DNA from: AP-15 sp963702685
GTDB taxonomy: Bacteria > Pseudomonadota > Alphaproteobacteria > ATCC43930 > CGMCC-115725
Length of the DNA: 64,000 nucleotides
Direction of reading: 5' to 3'
NCBI GenBank assembly: GCA_963702685.1
Contig: CAVPDQ010000001.1
Coordinates: forward strand, 186,001-250,000
Numbering within the stretch: position 1 is the first letter of the stretch; the number at the start of each line of letters is the position of its first letter. Below, piece by piece: positions 19,263 through 28,496 of this stretch. Both the position numbers and the translations under genes were made by a program. A model generated the notes under the pieces. The model did no database searches. It was not told the DNA's origin and saw only the letters and a program-made list of their open reading frames with translations.

Positions 19263-21624
19263 TCAGCGCAGCGCAGCGAGGCAGGCGCGGGCGGCGGCGT
19301 CGAGGATCGCGTCGGGGTCGATGCCGTAGGCGCGGTAAAGGTCGGGGATGTCGCCCGACTGGCCGAAACGCTCGACCCCGAGCGGCACGACCCGGCTCGA
19401 CCGGACGGCGCCGAGCCAGGACAGTGCCGCGGGGTGGAAATCGCCGACCGTGACCAGCGCCGCATTTGGGCGCAGCCGCGCCAGCAATTGCTCGGCCGCG
19501 CTCTTTCGGTGCTCGGTCTGCGCCGCGCGCCAATCGCGGTGCAGCCGGCCGGGCGAGGTGACCGCGAGCAATCCCGCCTGCGGCATGTCTTCAAGAAGCT
19601 CCCGGTGGGCGGCGAGGGCTTCGGGGGCGACCGCACCGCAATAGGCGATCGCGAGATCGGCATCGGGGCCGGGCTCGCGCAGCCAATAGGCGCCGGCCAC
19701 CATCGCCTCGGCGAGAGCCGGCTCGATCTCTCGCTTCGGCTGCTCGACCGGCCGCGTTGACAGGCGAAAACAGACCGATTCGCCGCCGTCGCGCTGGATC
19801 TCGGCAAAGGCCCAGCGCAGCAGCACCGCCAGCTCGTCGGCAAAGGCCGGCTCGAAGCACGCGAGCCCCGGCTGCGCCATGCCGATCAGCGGCTCGCCGA
19901 TCGATTGGTGCGCGCCGCCCTCGGGGGCGAGCGTGATCCCCGAAGGGGTGGCGACGAGGATGAACCGCGCATCCTGGTAACAGGCGTAGTTCAGCGCATC
20001 GAGCCCGCGCTTGATAAACGGGTCGTAAAGCGTGCCGATCGGGATGAGCCGCGTCGCCGAACAGCGGCGCCGACAGGCCGAGGGCGGCGAGCAGCAGAAA
20101 GAGGTTGCTCTCGGCGATGCCGAGCTCGATGTGCTGGCCCTTTGGCGACATCGCCCAGCGCTGGGCCGAGACGACGTTTTCCTCGCGAAAGGTGTCGGCG
20201 CGCTCGGCCCGGTCGAAGATGCCGCGGCGGTTGACCCAGGGCCCGAGGTTGGTCGACACCGTGACATCGGGTGACGCGGTCACGATATGCCGCGCCAACT
20301 CGCTGTCGCCGGCAGCAATGTCGCCGAGCAATCGGCCAAACGCCTCCTGCGTCGATTGGCGCGCGCCGCGCGGCACCGGCAAAGCCGGCGGCACCGGCAC
20401 CGGGGCCGCCTTGTGCCAGCGCGGGGCGGGGCCGGCGAGCGGGGTTTGCGCCAGAAATGCGCCGAGCCGCCCCGGCGTCAGATCGAGGCCGGCATAGGGG
20501 TCCCATTCCGCCCCTTCGGCCACCTTCATGCTGCGCCGGAAAACGGCCATCTGGTCGAGGTTCATCAAGCCGGCATGGTTGTCCTTGTGGCCGGCGAAAG
20601 GCAGCCCGTAGCCTTTGATCGTGTAGGCGATAAAGCAGGTCGGCCGGTCGTCGGCGATGGCGTGGAACGCATCCAATACCGAGGCCAAATCATGGCCGCC
20701 GAGATTGGTCATCAGCCGCTGGAGCGCTGTGTCGTCGTGCTCGTCGAGGATCGCGCGGATGCCCGGATAGCGGTTGAGGTCGCGCTGCAAATGCTCGCGC
20801 CAGCCCTCGCCGCCTTTGTAGACCAGCGCCGAATAGAGCGAGTTCGGGCAGGCGTCGATCCACTCGCGCAAATGGTGGCCGTCCGGACGGGCAAAGGCCG
20901 CTTCCAGCAGGCTGCCGTATTTCAGGGTGACGACGCGCCAGCCCATCATCTCGAACATCGCGTCGATGCGGCCGAAGAGCCGGTCCGAGACAACGGCGTC
21001 GAGGCTCTGGCGGTTGTAGTCGATGACCCACCAGAGGTTGCGGACATCGTGCTTCCAGCCTTCGAGCAGCGCCTCGAAGATGTTGCCTTCGTCGAGCTCG
21101 GCGTCGCCGGCGAGCGCCACCATGCGGCCGGGCGGCCCGTCGGCCGGGGCCAGCTCTTTCAACCGCACATAATCCTGCGCGAGCGAGCCGAACAAAGTCA
21201 TGCCGACGCCGAGCCCGACCGAGCCGGTCGAGAAATCGACGATGTCGCCGTCCTTGGTCCGCGACGGATAGGATTGGGCGCCGCCAAACGCGCGAAACCG
21301 TTCGAGCTTGGCGCGCGACTGGTGCCCGAGCAGGTATTGGATCGCGTGAAACACCGGCGAGGCGTGCGGCTTGACCGCGACCCGGTCCTGCGGCCGCAGC
21401 ACGTCGAAATAGAGCGCCGTCATCAGGGTCGCGAGCGACGCGCTCGACGCCTGATGCCCGCCGACCTTGAGCCCGTCGCGGTTCGGGCGCAGATGATTGG
21501 CGTTGTGGATCATCCAGGTCGAGAGCCACAGCACCTTCTTCTCAAGCGCTGCGAGACAGGCGAGCTTGTCGGCGGGCTCGCCCCGTTGATCTCGAGCGAT
21601 TTCGCCGGTTACGGCATGCGGCAT
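19263..21624 (-). pseudogene. AceE/transketolase-like thiamine-diphosphate enzyme, one frameshift
   Basis: About 787 residues from the ATG at 21624. The TPP-binding module is clear: GDAELDEGNIFEALLEGWKH followed by NLWWVIDYNRQSLDAVVSDR, the G-D-x-E ... N-x-x-S pattern of homodimeric pyruvate dehydrogenase E1 (AceE). The N-terminal part has SASLATLMTALYFDVLRPQD and the flexible-loop segment STGSVGLGVGMTLFGSLAQD. The pyrimidine-binding part has HIELGIAESNLFLLLAALGL, and after a one-base frame change at about 20062 the text continues PIGTLYDPFIKRGLDALNYA to the end CLAALR. It is shorter than E. coli AceE (887), so the substrate is uncertain; a transketolase-like 2-oxoacid or sugar-phosphate enzyme is likely. 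No E2/E3 genes are adjacent. It converges on the kinase gene with a gap of about 10 bases. Confidence 0.8.
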
Positions 21625-21758
21625 CGGTCGCCTCCGGGTGAGCCGGCGAGCCTAGCCGATTTTTGCGTTGAAATCTTGCTGACAGCAGCCGTTTGACCCG
21701 CGCGCCGCCGATGCCTAGATAGGGAGCATGAGCGAGCGCGCTGAGGAGCGGTGAGGAT

Positions 21759-22118
21759 ATGGCCGAAAGCACGGATGCGGTCGAGGCGCGGCAGATCGTC
21801 GTGACCGAGAATGCGGCGCGCCGCATCGCGGCCCTGAAGCAGCAGGAGCAGGCGGAGAGCGCGTTTTTGCGGATCGCCGTGTCGGGCGGCGGCTGCTCCG
21901 GGTTTCAGTACGGCTTCACGTTTGACGAAGCGAGGAACGAGGACGATGTCGTTTTTGAGCGCAACGGTGTCACGGTGGTCGTCGACGAGGTCTCGCTCGA
22001 CCTCTTGAACGGCGCGGAAATCGATTTCGTCGAGGATCTGATGGGCGCCTCGTTCCAGATCAAAAACCCGAACGCCGCTTCCTCCTGCGGCTGCGGCAAC
22101 TCGTTCTCGATCGGCTGA
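21759..22118 (+). CDS. erpA: iron-sulfur cluster insertion protein ErpA (A-type carrier)
   Basis: A 119-residue A-type Fe-S carrier that hands clusters to apo-enzymes in the cytoplasm. The three ligand cysteines are in place: GGGCSGFQYGF and, near the end, ASSCGCGNSFSIG. VVVDEVSLDLLNGAEIDFVE is the family core. The N-terminal VVTENAARRIAALKQQEQ is normal. The gene is intact and full length, in contrast to its broken neighbours. It is usually single-copy and important for growth with terminal electron acceptors. It is transcribed away from the AceE-like gene (gap 134 bases). Confidence 0.95.
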   Translation: MAESTDAVEARQIVVTENAARRIAALKQQEQAESAFLRIAVSGGGCSGFQYGFTFDEARNEDDVVFERNGVTVVVDEVSLDLLNGAEIDFVEDLMGASFQIKNPNAASSCGCGNSFSIG

Positions 22119-22149
22119 CCGCGATCCGTCTCCTCCGGTCTGCCGAGCT

Positions 22150-23430
22150 CTAGCTTGGCAAGACCGATGCGTGAGTAGGCATGTGAAAAGCTCGGGTTGA
22201 AGTTAATAGCGACCCGATATTCGGCGATCGCCTGCCGAGCTGTCCGTGCTGCATTAACAAGTTCGCCTTGGTGTAACGGACTTCGGCAGACAGGGGATCA
22301 ATCTCCAGGGCCCGTGCAACGGCGGCGTCAGCCTGTTGCAGTTGAACGATAGGATCATCGGCCCAAAGTTCTGTGAGCTCGACCACATGGCTCCCAGCAA
22401 ATCCGACCAACGCCTGCACCGAAAAGGGGTCGAGCCGTAGCGCCTGCTCGAACAGGGCGCGCGCCTCGATGACATCGGCGCGGGAACTGAACCCGCTGAA
22501 TAACACCACGCCGCGCATGGTCAAATCGATCGCGTCGGGTTTTGCCGGCCGCTCTGTCGCGCCCCGGCGACTGGCGAGTTCAACGAGCTTGAACTTCAAG
22601 GTTATGGCGATCTTGCGGGTGACCTCGCCCTGCCAACCCCAAATATCGCGACCATCATATTCGAACCGCTCGGCCCACAGGTTCTTCCCGCGCCGCGCGT
22701 CGATCAACTGGCCGTTGACGCGAATTCGTGTCGCAGAACCTTGCAGGCTGCCCGTGAACAGATACTGCACACCGAGTTCGCGGGCGATCTGCTCCACGCT
22801 GACCTGCTTGTCTTTGTAGCTGAACACCGAGTTGGGCGTGACGACCATGCTGTCGCGAATGCTCGACAAATCGGTAATCAGATTTTCCGTCAGGGCGTCG
22901 GCCAGGCAGTCAAATTCCGGATCGCCACTGACATTGATCAGTGGCATCACCGCAATCGACAGACGATTCGCGAACTCCTCTTCGGTCGGCATGATCGTCT
23001 CGCGGTTCAGGTCCGCGATGCCGTCCTCTGGGGCCGCACTCGATATCTGCCGTGCCGCAGAAACGATCACTCCCGCCGCATCGGATCGGGTTATCGCAGC
23101 ATCGAACAAATAGCCCCGCCGCGGCACGGTCTTAATCAGCCTTTGCTGATCGTCATGAAGCGCCTGCCGGATTTCGCTGATGCATTGCACGAGTAAATCG
23201 TCGGTCACGATCGAGTTAGGCCACAACGCTGTGAAAATCTCATCCTTCGATATCAGACGACCGGCGTTCTCGACGAGGTACCGCAAGACATCGAAGCTCT
23301 TTGGCCGCAGCCAGATCTCGCCAACCGCACTCGCCAGAGACCCACGGCTCACATCGAGCGCGAACCGATCGAAGCGGATCGCCCCCGTCGAAGGGTGATC
23401 CACCGAAACTCGCGAAGCGAGGTTCCGCAT
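22150..23430 (-). pseudogene. winged-helix (OmpR/CadC-type) regulator with TolB-like and TPR regions, 3' truncated
   Basis: The N-terminal DNA-binding domain (residues about 15-110) reads FDRFALDVSRG, VGEIWLRPKSFDVLRYLVEN, DDLLVQCISEIRQALHDDQ, TVPRRGYLFDA, the winged helix of the CadC/ToxR-like class. A TolB-like segment follows (RLSIAVMPLINVSGDPEFDC, TENLITDLSSIRDSMVVTPN, VQYLFTGSLQGSATRIRVNG), then TPR-like helices. At about 22243 the frame breaks: the other frame continues QAIAEYRVAINFNPSFSHAY..RIGLAKLELG, normal TPR text, and would then run antisense into erpA. So the gene has both a frameshift and a missing 3' part. The start at ATG 23430 follows GGAGGAC. Such proteins are transcriptional activators; the target is unknown. 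Confidence 0.8.
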
Positions 23431-23606
23431 TGGGCCGTCCTCCACGATTTCTGCGGCTGTTTTCGTGTGTTTTTCGCCGTTCTCTCGTTACCTCCAAGCG
23501 GGACGAACTTATCCTAATCGACGGAGCGAAGAAATCGGCGATTACACGGCGGCCGCGCCGCGTCCGCCCTGTAATCGTCCGGTTGGGATGATCGACGGAG
23601 GGAACC

Positions 23607-23681
23607 ATGAAGCATATCCTGAAGATCGCTGCGATACGGCGCCGATCCAGCCCAGACCAATTCCTGCATCCTCACCCGTGA
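23607..23681 (+). CDS. possible 24-codon leader ORF coupled to xthA
   Basis: A short ORF starts at an ATG preceded by GGAGGGAACC and encodes MKHILKIAAIRRRSSPDQFL plus four residues. Its TGA overlaps the xthA GTG start as GTGA. The Shine-Dalgarno sequence and the overlap suggest translational coupling, but the peptide has no recognisable relative, and it may be the remnant of an older gene. Confidence 0.25.
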   Translation: MKHILKIAAIRRRSSPDQFLHPHP

Positions 23682-24449
23682 AGATCGCCACCTGGAACGT
23701 CAATTCGGTCAAGGTGCGGCTGCCGCTGCTGCTCGCCTTTCTCGAAGAGGCGCAGCCCGACGTCTTGTGCCTGCAGGAAACCAAATGCCAGGCCGCGGAT
23801 TTCCCGGCGCTCGAAATCAAGGGGCTCGGCTATCGGGTCGAGACCATCGGCCAGCGCGCCTATAACGGTGTTGCGCTGGTGTCGAAGGAGCCGGCCGAGC
23901 GAGCTGATCGCGGGCTTGCCGGGCATGAGCCAGGACCCGCAGGCGCGCTATCTCGAAGCCTCGTTCGGCGCGGTGCGGGTCGCCTCGATCTATCTGCCCA
24001 ACGGCAACCCGGTCGGGACCGACAAATTCACCTACAAGCTCGCCTGGATGGACCAGCTGGTCAACCACGCCCGCGACCTCTTGCGCCGCGAAATTCCATT
24101 CGTGCTGGCCGGCGACTACAACATCTGCCCCGCCGACGAGGATGTGTACGACCCGGTTGCGTGGCGCGAGGATGCGCTGTGCCGGCTCGAAGCGCGCTCG
24201 CGGTTTCGGGCGTTGATGAATCTGGGGCTGACCGATTGCTACCGCGTCTTTCACCGCGAGCCGCACCGCTACACCTTTTGGGATTATCAGGCCGGGCGCT
24301 GGAACCGCGACGAGGGCTTGCGCATCGACCATCTGTTGCTGTCGCCGCACGCCGCCGACCGGGCTGTCGCCTGCGACATCGACAAAAAGCCGCGCGCCAA
24401 GGAGCGCGCTTCGGACCACACCCCGATCTGGTGCGAGTTGGCGGTCTGA
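23678..24449 (+). pseudogene. xthA: exodeoxyribonuclease III (XthA), one frameshift
   Basis: An AP endonuclease / 3'-5' exonuclease of base-excision repair. Motifs of the EEP nuclease fold: KIATWNVNSVKVRLPLLLAF; CLQETKCQAADFPALEIK (catalytic E); after the break, ASIYLPNGNPVGTDKFTYKL, FVLAGDYNICPADEDVYDP (catalytic D/N), TFWDYQAGRWNRDEGLRIDH and RASDHTPIWCEL (catalytic D-H). The frame changes at about 23897, between VALVSKEPAE and PSELIAGLPGMSQDP. All active-site residues are encoded, so a single indel is the only lesion. The GTG start at 23678 gives the canonical M-K-I-A-T-W-N-V-N-S. The total of 257 codons is normal. Confidence 0.88.
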
Positions 24450-24577
24450 CCCGGCCTTCGCCGGCAATGCTCGGCTGCGCCAAGATGCGCATGGACCCGA
24501 TACGGGTTTCAAGGCAAGTTGGCGGCGCACCCCGCATCGAAAGAGGCGGGCAACCAAACCGAACGGGAGGAAAGAGA

Positions 24578-25825
24578 ATGCCTAGGTCGTTGACGCGCCG
24601 GCGTGTCGTCAAAGCGGGGCTGGCGCTCGGTGCCGCGGCGGTGGCGGCGCCGCCGATCCTGGCTTTCGGCCAAGGCGAAAAGCCGATCAAGATCGGCATG
24701 CACGACCCGTTGACCGGGACCTACGCCGCCGAGGGCGAGAGCGAGGTCCGCGGCGCCAAGATGGCGGTCGCCGAGGTCAACGCCAAAGGCGGCATGGCCG
24801 GCCGCAAGGTCGAATTGCTGGTCGAGGACGACAACGCCAATGCCGGCCTCGCCGCGCAAAAGGCATCGAAGCTCGTCGATCAGGACGGGTGTGCGATGCT
24901 GATGGGGGCGGTGTCCTCGGCGACGGCGCTCGCGGTCAACCAGACCGCGCACAACAAGGGCGTCATCTACATGGTGACCGGCGGCCACACCGACCCGGTG
25001 ACCGGCAAGCAGTGCCACTGGACGACGTTCCGCATCTGCACCACGACCTACATGCTCGCCGCCGGTCTCGCCGGCACGCTGTTTCACAAGTTCGGCGGCA
25101 AATGGTATTTCATCACCCCCGATTACGCCTTCGGCCATACCCTCCAGGAAGCTTACGCGAAGATTCTCAAGGGCTTTGGCGGCACGGTGCTGGGCAATTC
25201 GCTGGCGCCGCTCGGCACGACAGATTTTTCGTCGTATCTGATCAAGGCGCAGGCGACCAAGCCCGACGTGCTGATCAACCTGACCGACGGCCAGGACCTG
25301 GTCAACTCGATGAAGCAGGCGGTGCAGTTCGGGCTGACCAAAAAATTCCCGATCGGCGGCGGGCTGAGCGAGCTCGAAGTATTGCGGGCGCTGCCCAAGG
25401 AGGCGCGGATCGGCTGGTGGACGCTCGAATGGTGGTGGGACCAGCCCGACACGCCCGGCGTCAAGGAATATGTCGCAAACTATCAGAAGGCCTATCCCGA
25501 CGGGACCTGGCCGAGCGCCCGAACCTGGTTCGGCTATGCCGGGCTGCATGCGCTGGCGCTGGGCGCGGAGAAGGCGAAATCGGTCGACCCGGTAAAAATG
25601 GCGCATGCGCTCGAGGGCCTGGAGCTGCCGCCCGAAATCAAATTGCAGCCGCACAAGGTCTATTTCCGGCCGGAGGACCACCAGCTGATGTCGAGCGAGT
25701 TTCCGGGCGAAGATTTGCCGGACGGGACCTATCCGAGCTTGTTCAAGGTCGCTGACATCGTCGCCGGCGACAAGACTTCGCTGCCGGTCAGCGAGACCGG
25801 CTGCAAGCTCGACTACCCGAGCTGA
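24578..25825 (+). CDS. LIV-type ABC importer, substrate-binding protein (cluster 1)
   Basis: A 415-residue periplasmic binding protein of the Leu/Ile/Val-urea-amide superfamily. It has a twin-arginine-like signal (TRRRVVKAGLALGAAAVAAP) with cleavage near ILAFG. The mature start IKIGMHDPLTGTYAAEGESE is the classic 'G.. pLTG.. A..G' opening, followed by AKMAVAEVNAKGGMAGRKVE. The start ATG follows GGGAGG 9 bases upstream. It is the first gene of an operon with permeases livH/livM and ATPases livG/livF. The ligand is not predictable; such proteins bind amino acids, amides, urea or aromatic acids. The preceding xthA frame is open into this gene, but the signal peptide and ribosome-binding site mark an independent start. 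Confidence 0.92.
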   Translation: MPRSLTRRRVVKAGLALGAAAVAAPPILAFGQGEKPIKIGMHDPLTGTYAAEGESEVRGAKMAVAEVNAKGGMAGRKVELLVEDDNANAGLAAQKASKLVDQDGCAMLMGAVSSATALAVNQTAHNKGVIYMVTGGHTDPVTGKQCHWTTFRICTTTYMLAAGLAGTLFHKFGGKWYFITPDYAFGHTLQEAYAKILKGFGGTVLGNSLAPLGTTDFSSYLIKAQATKPDVLINLTDGQDLVNSMKQAVQFGLTKKFPIGGGLSELEVLRALPKEARIGWWTLEWWWDQPDTPGVKEYVANYQKAYPDGTWPSARTWFGYAGLHALALGAEKAKSVDPVKMAHALEGLELPPEIKLQPHKVYFRPEDHQLMSSEFPGEDLPDGTYPSLFKVADIVAGDKTSLPVSETGCKLDYPS

Positions 25826-25878
25826 ACCGTCGCCGCCGGCGCCGCGCCCCAAAGAGCGCCGCACGGGAAACGTGACGC

Positions 25879-26748
25879 ATGCAGCTCCTGTTGTTCGATG
25901 CCTTCAACGGCCTGATCCAGGGTGTGTTCTATGCGCTGATGGCGTTGGGGCTCGCGCAAATTTTGAGCCTCAACTCCGTCATCAACATGGCGCATGGCGG
26001 GTTTCTCGTGATCGGCGCCTATGTCGCCTACACGCTCAGCCCCTATCTCGGATTTTGGGGGGCGCTAATCGCCGCGCCGATTGTGGTAGCCGGCCTCGGG
26101 CTCGTCGCCGAGCGGTTTTTGATCCGGCCGCTCTATCGCCGCCGCGATCCGCTCTATAGCCTGTTGCTGACCTTTGGCTTGGCGCTGATCATCGAAGACT
26201 TGACGCGCACCATATGGGGCGCGCAAGGCCTGCCGTTCGAGATCCCGGCCGCGCTCAATTCGCCATTGAGCGAGACCTATTTCTTTATCACCGGATACCG
26301 TGTCCTGGTGATCGCGATCACTGCCGCGGTGCTGCTCGGGCTCTATCTCTTGCTGCGCTACAGCCTGATCGGCATCCGTATCCGGGCCGGCATCCGCGAC
26401 CTCGAGACGGTCTCGGCGCTGGGGGTGAACATCTTCCGGCTGCGCGCCCTCAATTTCGGGCTCGGCTGCTTTTTTGCCGGCCTCGCCGGCGTGCTCGCCG
26501 CCGGCGTCCTCGGTCTGACGCCGCCGATGGGCAACAGCCTGATCATGCCGAGCTTTGTCGCGATCATTGTCGGCGGCGTCGGCAGCCTGCCCGGCGCGAT
26601 CCTCGGCGGCCTCTTGATCGGGCTCGCCGCGGGGATCGTCACCACCTATTACCCGGCCGCCAGCGAGGCAGCGATCTATCTCTTGATGCTGGTCGTGCTG
26701 GTGATCCGCCCGCGCGGGCTTTTGGGCGAAGAGGGCCTTTTCGAATGA
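25879..26748 (+). CDS. livH: LIV-type ABC permease LivH (cluster 1)
   Basis: A 289-residue inner-membrane permease. FNGLIQGVFYALMALGLAQI and NSVINMAHGGFLVIGAYVAY are family hallmarks; the rest is eight or so membrane segments with the coupling loop around GIRDLETVSALGVNIFRLRA. It pairs with the LivM gene at 27558 to form the channel. The last bases (TCGAATGAGG) overlap what would have been the livM start in an ATGA junction, but a toxin-antitoxin cassette now separates the two genes by 0.8 kb. Intact. Confidence 0.92.
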   Translation: MQLLLFDAFNGLIQGVFYALMALGLAQILSLNSVINMAHGGFLVIGAYVAYTLSPYLGFWGALIAAPIVVAGLGLVAERFLIRPLYRRRDPLYSLLLTFGLALIIEDLTRTIWGAQGLPFEIPAALNSPLSETYFFITGYRVLVIAITAAVLLGLYLLLRYSLIGIRIRAGIRDLETVSALGVNIFRLRALNFGLGCFFAGLAGVLAAGVLGLTPPMGNSLIMPSFVAIIVGGVGSLPGAILGGLLIGLAAGIVTTYYPAASEAAIYLLMLVVLVIRPRGLLGEEGLFE

Positions 26749-26851
26749 GGTGGCGCGTCGGTGCCGGCGAGGGAGCGCGGCTTGACCGTTTGCCTCGACG
26801 AGGTCTACCTAGTCCGTCTAGTCAAAAGCGGTGGGATGGAGGGCTGGCCAT

Positions 26852-27106
26852 TTGAGCTGGCAGCTTCAGGAGGCCAAGGCGCGTTTCAGCGAGCTTGTCA
26901 GACGCGCCCGCGAGCAGGGCCCGCAACATGTCAACGTTCGCGGCGCGCCGGCCGTCGTCGTCGTGTCGGAGCAGGATTTCGCCCGGCTGACCTCGCCGCG
27001 GCCGTCGATCGTCGACCACCTGCTGGAGGGGGCGCCATGGCCCGATGACCTGGTAGACGCGATCAACGCACGCTCGCGCGATACCGGCCGGGATATCGAG
27101 ATCTGA
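26852..27106 (+). CDS. Phd/YefM-type antitoxin of a VapC-like pair
   Basis: An 84-residue antitoxin: MSWQLQEAKARFSELVRRAR is the standard opening ('W.lqeAKarfSelv.ra'), followed by GPQHVNVRGAPAVVVVSEQD. The tail SIVDHLLEGAPWPDDLVDAI is the toxin-binding part. The start was set at TTG 26852, which places GGATGGAGGG just upstream; an in-frame GTG at 26831 is possible. The stop overlaps the toxin ATG by one base (TGATG). It probably represses its own promoter within the LIV operon and may uncouple livM expression. Confidence 0.85.
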   Translation: MSWQLQEAKARFSELVRRAREQGPQHVNVRGAPAVVVVSEQDFARLTSPRPSIVDHLLEGAPWPDDLVDAINARSRDTGRDIEI

Positions 27107-27507
27107 TGTATCTCGTTGATACGAACGTCCTGTCCGAGGCGCGCCGCGGCAGTGACGAGGCCCGCCTCTGGCTGCGGTCGGTCGATCCGGCGATGATTTA
27201 TCTGAGCGTCATCACCCTCGGCGAGATCATGAAAGGGATCGCGCTCCGGCTGCGCGCCGACACCCGCGCCGCGGCCGCGCTGACGGCATGGCTGGAGCAG
27301 CTGCGGGTTGACCACCATGACCGAATTCTTCCGATCACCGATCGCATAGCGCTCGAATGGGGTCGATTGGCGGCGGCGCGGCCGCGCGGCGTCGCCGACG
27401 GGCTGATCGCGGCGACGGCGATGGTCCATGCCAAGATCATCGTTACCCGTAATGTCGTCGATTTTTCGGACATCCCGATCGCAATCGTCAATCCGTGGAA
27501 CCCCTGA
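27106..27507 (+). CDS. VapC/FitB-type PIN-domain toxin
   Basis: A 133-residue PIN ribonuclease. Acidic metal-binding residues: MYLVDTNVLSEARRG (D5), ITLGEIMKGI (E), GVADGLIAATAMVHA (D) and NVVDFSDIPI (D). These four positions are the PIN active site. The family cleaves RNA (often tRNA or rRNA) when the antitoxin is lost. It is coupled by a one-base overlap to the antitoxin upstream. Full length and intact, inserted between livH and livM. Confidence 0.9.
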   Translation: MYLVDTNVLSEARRGSDEARLWLRSVDPAMIYLSVITLGEIMKGIALRLRADTRAAAALTAWLEQLRVDHHDRILPITDRIALEWGRLAAARPRGVADGLIAATAMVHAKIIVTRNVVDFSDIPIAIVNPWNP

Positions 27508-27557
27508 ATGAGGCGTCGCGACTTTGTCGCGCTGGCCGGCGCCGGCGAGGTCATCGA

Positions 27558-28496
27558 ATGAGGCGCAGCCTGCCGATCGCCGCCGGATGGGTGGTCCTGC
27601 TGGCGCTGCCCTGGTGGCTGCCGGCGATCGGCGGCTATACGACGCTCGGCTCCAAGGTATTGGTCTACGGCATCGCGACCATGGGCCTCAATCTCCTGAT
27701 CGGCTTCACCGGCGGGCTGTCCTTCGGCCAGGCGGCGTATTTCGGGCTCGGCGCCTATGGCGCCGGCATGGCGTTGAAGTACTTGGCGCCGAGCACGCCG
27801 CTCGCGATTTTGATCGGCACGTTGGCCGGCGGTCTCGCCGCCACCATCCTGGGCCCGCTGGTGATGCGCCGCCGCGGCATCTACTTTGCGATGATCACGA
27901 TCGCCATTGGTCAGCTCTTTTATTTTGTCGCCGTGCGCTGGAACAACGTCACCGGCGGCGAAGACGGGCTCGCCGGCTTCACCCGGCAACCGCTGCATTT
28001 GGGCCCGCTCCAGGTCCCGCTGACCGCGACAAATTTTTATTACCTCGTGCTCTTTTGCTTTACGATTGCGGCGGCGGTCATGTGGATGTTGCTGCAATCG
28101 CCGCTGGGCCACACCTGGGTCGGCATCCGCGAGAACCGCCGGCGCATGGAGTTTCTCGGGATCCGCATCGACCGGTATGTCTGGGCGGCCTTTGCGATCG
28201 CCGGCTTTATTACGGCACTCGCCGGCTCGCTGAATGCCCTGCTCTTCGACTTCACCTCGCCGCAAGACCTGCACTGGATCCTGTCGGGCGATTTTGTCAT
28301 CATGATCGTGCTGGGCGGCATGCGCAGCTTTTGGGGGCCTTTGGTCGGCGTCGTGATCTTTGTCGTCGCGCAGGATTACCTGTCGAGCGTCACCGGCAAT
28401 TGGATGACCTTTATCGGCCTGATTTTTGTGCTGATCGTCCTGTTGTTTCCGGATGGGCTCTTGGGGGTCTTGTCGCGGCGGGCGAGAGCGGCATGA
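27558..28496 (+). CDS. livM: LIV-type ABC permease LivM (cluster 1)
   Basis: A 312-residue inner-membrane permease. MGLNLLIGFTGGLSFGQAAY is the LivM signature, followed by GLGAYGAGMALKYLAP and GPLVMRRRGIYFAMITIAIG. The coupling region is RENRRRMEFLGIRIDRYVWA. The start ATG 27558 was preferred over in-frame codons from 27495 because similarity begins at MRRSLPIAAGWVVLL and because this ATG lies in the repeated TCGAATGAGG junction. The stop overlaps the livG start as ATGA. Upstream is the toxin-antitoxin insertion. Confidence 0.92.
   Translation: MRRSLPIAAGWVVLLALPWWLPAIGGYTTLGSKVLVYGIATMGLNLLIGFTGGLSFGQAAYFGLGAYGAGMALKYLAPSTPLAILIGTLAGGLAATILGPLVMRRRGIYFAMITIAIGQLFYFVAVRWNNVTGGEDGLAGFTRQPLHLGPLQVPLTATNFYYLVLFCFTIAAAVMWMLLQSPLGHTWVGIRENRRRMEFLGIRIDRYVWAAFAIAGFITALAGSLNALLFDFTSPQDLHWILSGDFVIMIVLGGMRSFWGPLVGVVIFVVAQDYLSSVTGNWMTFIGLIFVLIVLLFPDGLLGVLSRRARAA

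Larger units (their letters stand above)
26741..27563. repeat. 10-bp direct repeat bracketing a toxin-antitoxin insertion
   Basis: TCGAATGAGG occurs at 26741-26750 (livH stop) and again at 27554-27563 (livM start). Between the copies lie only the Phd/VapC-type pair and short flanks. A third, partial copy (GAATGAGG) lies at 27506, and the flanks 'GCCGGCGAGG' are also repeated at about 26762 and 27541. Removing one copy and the DNA between would rejoin livH and livM with a 4-base ATGA overlap. Confidence 0.75.
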
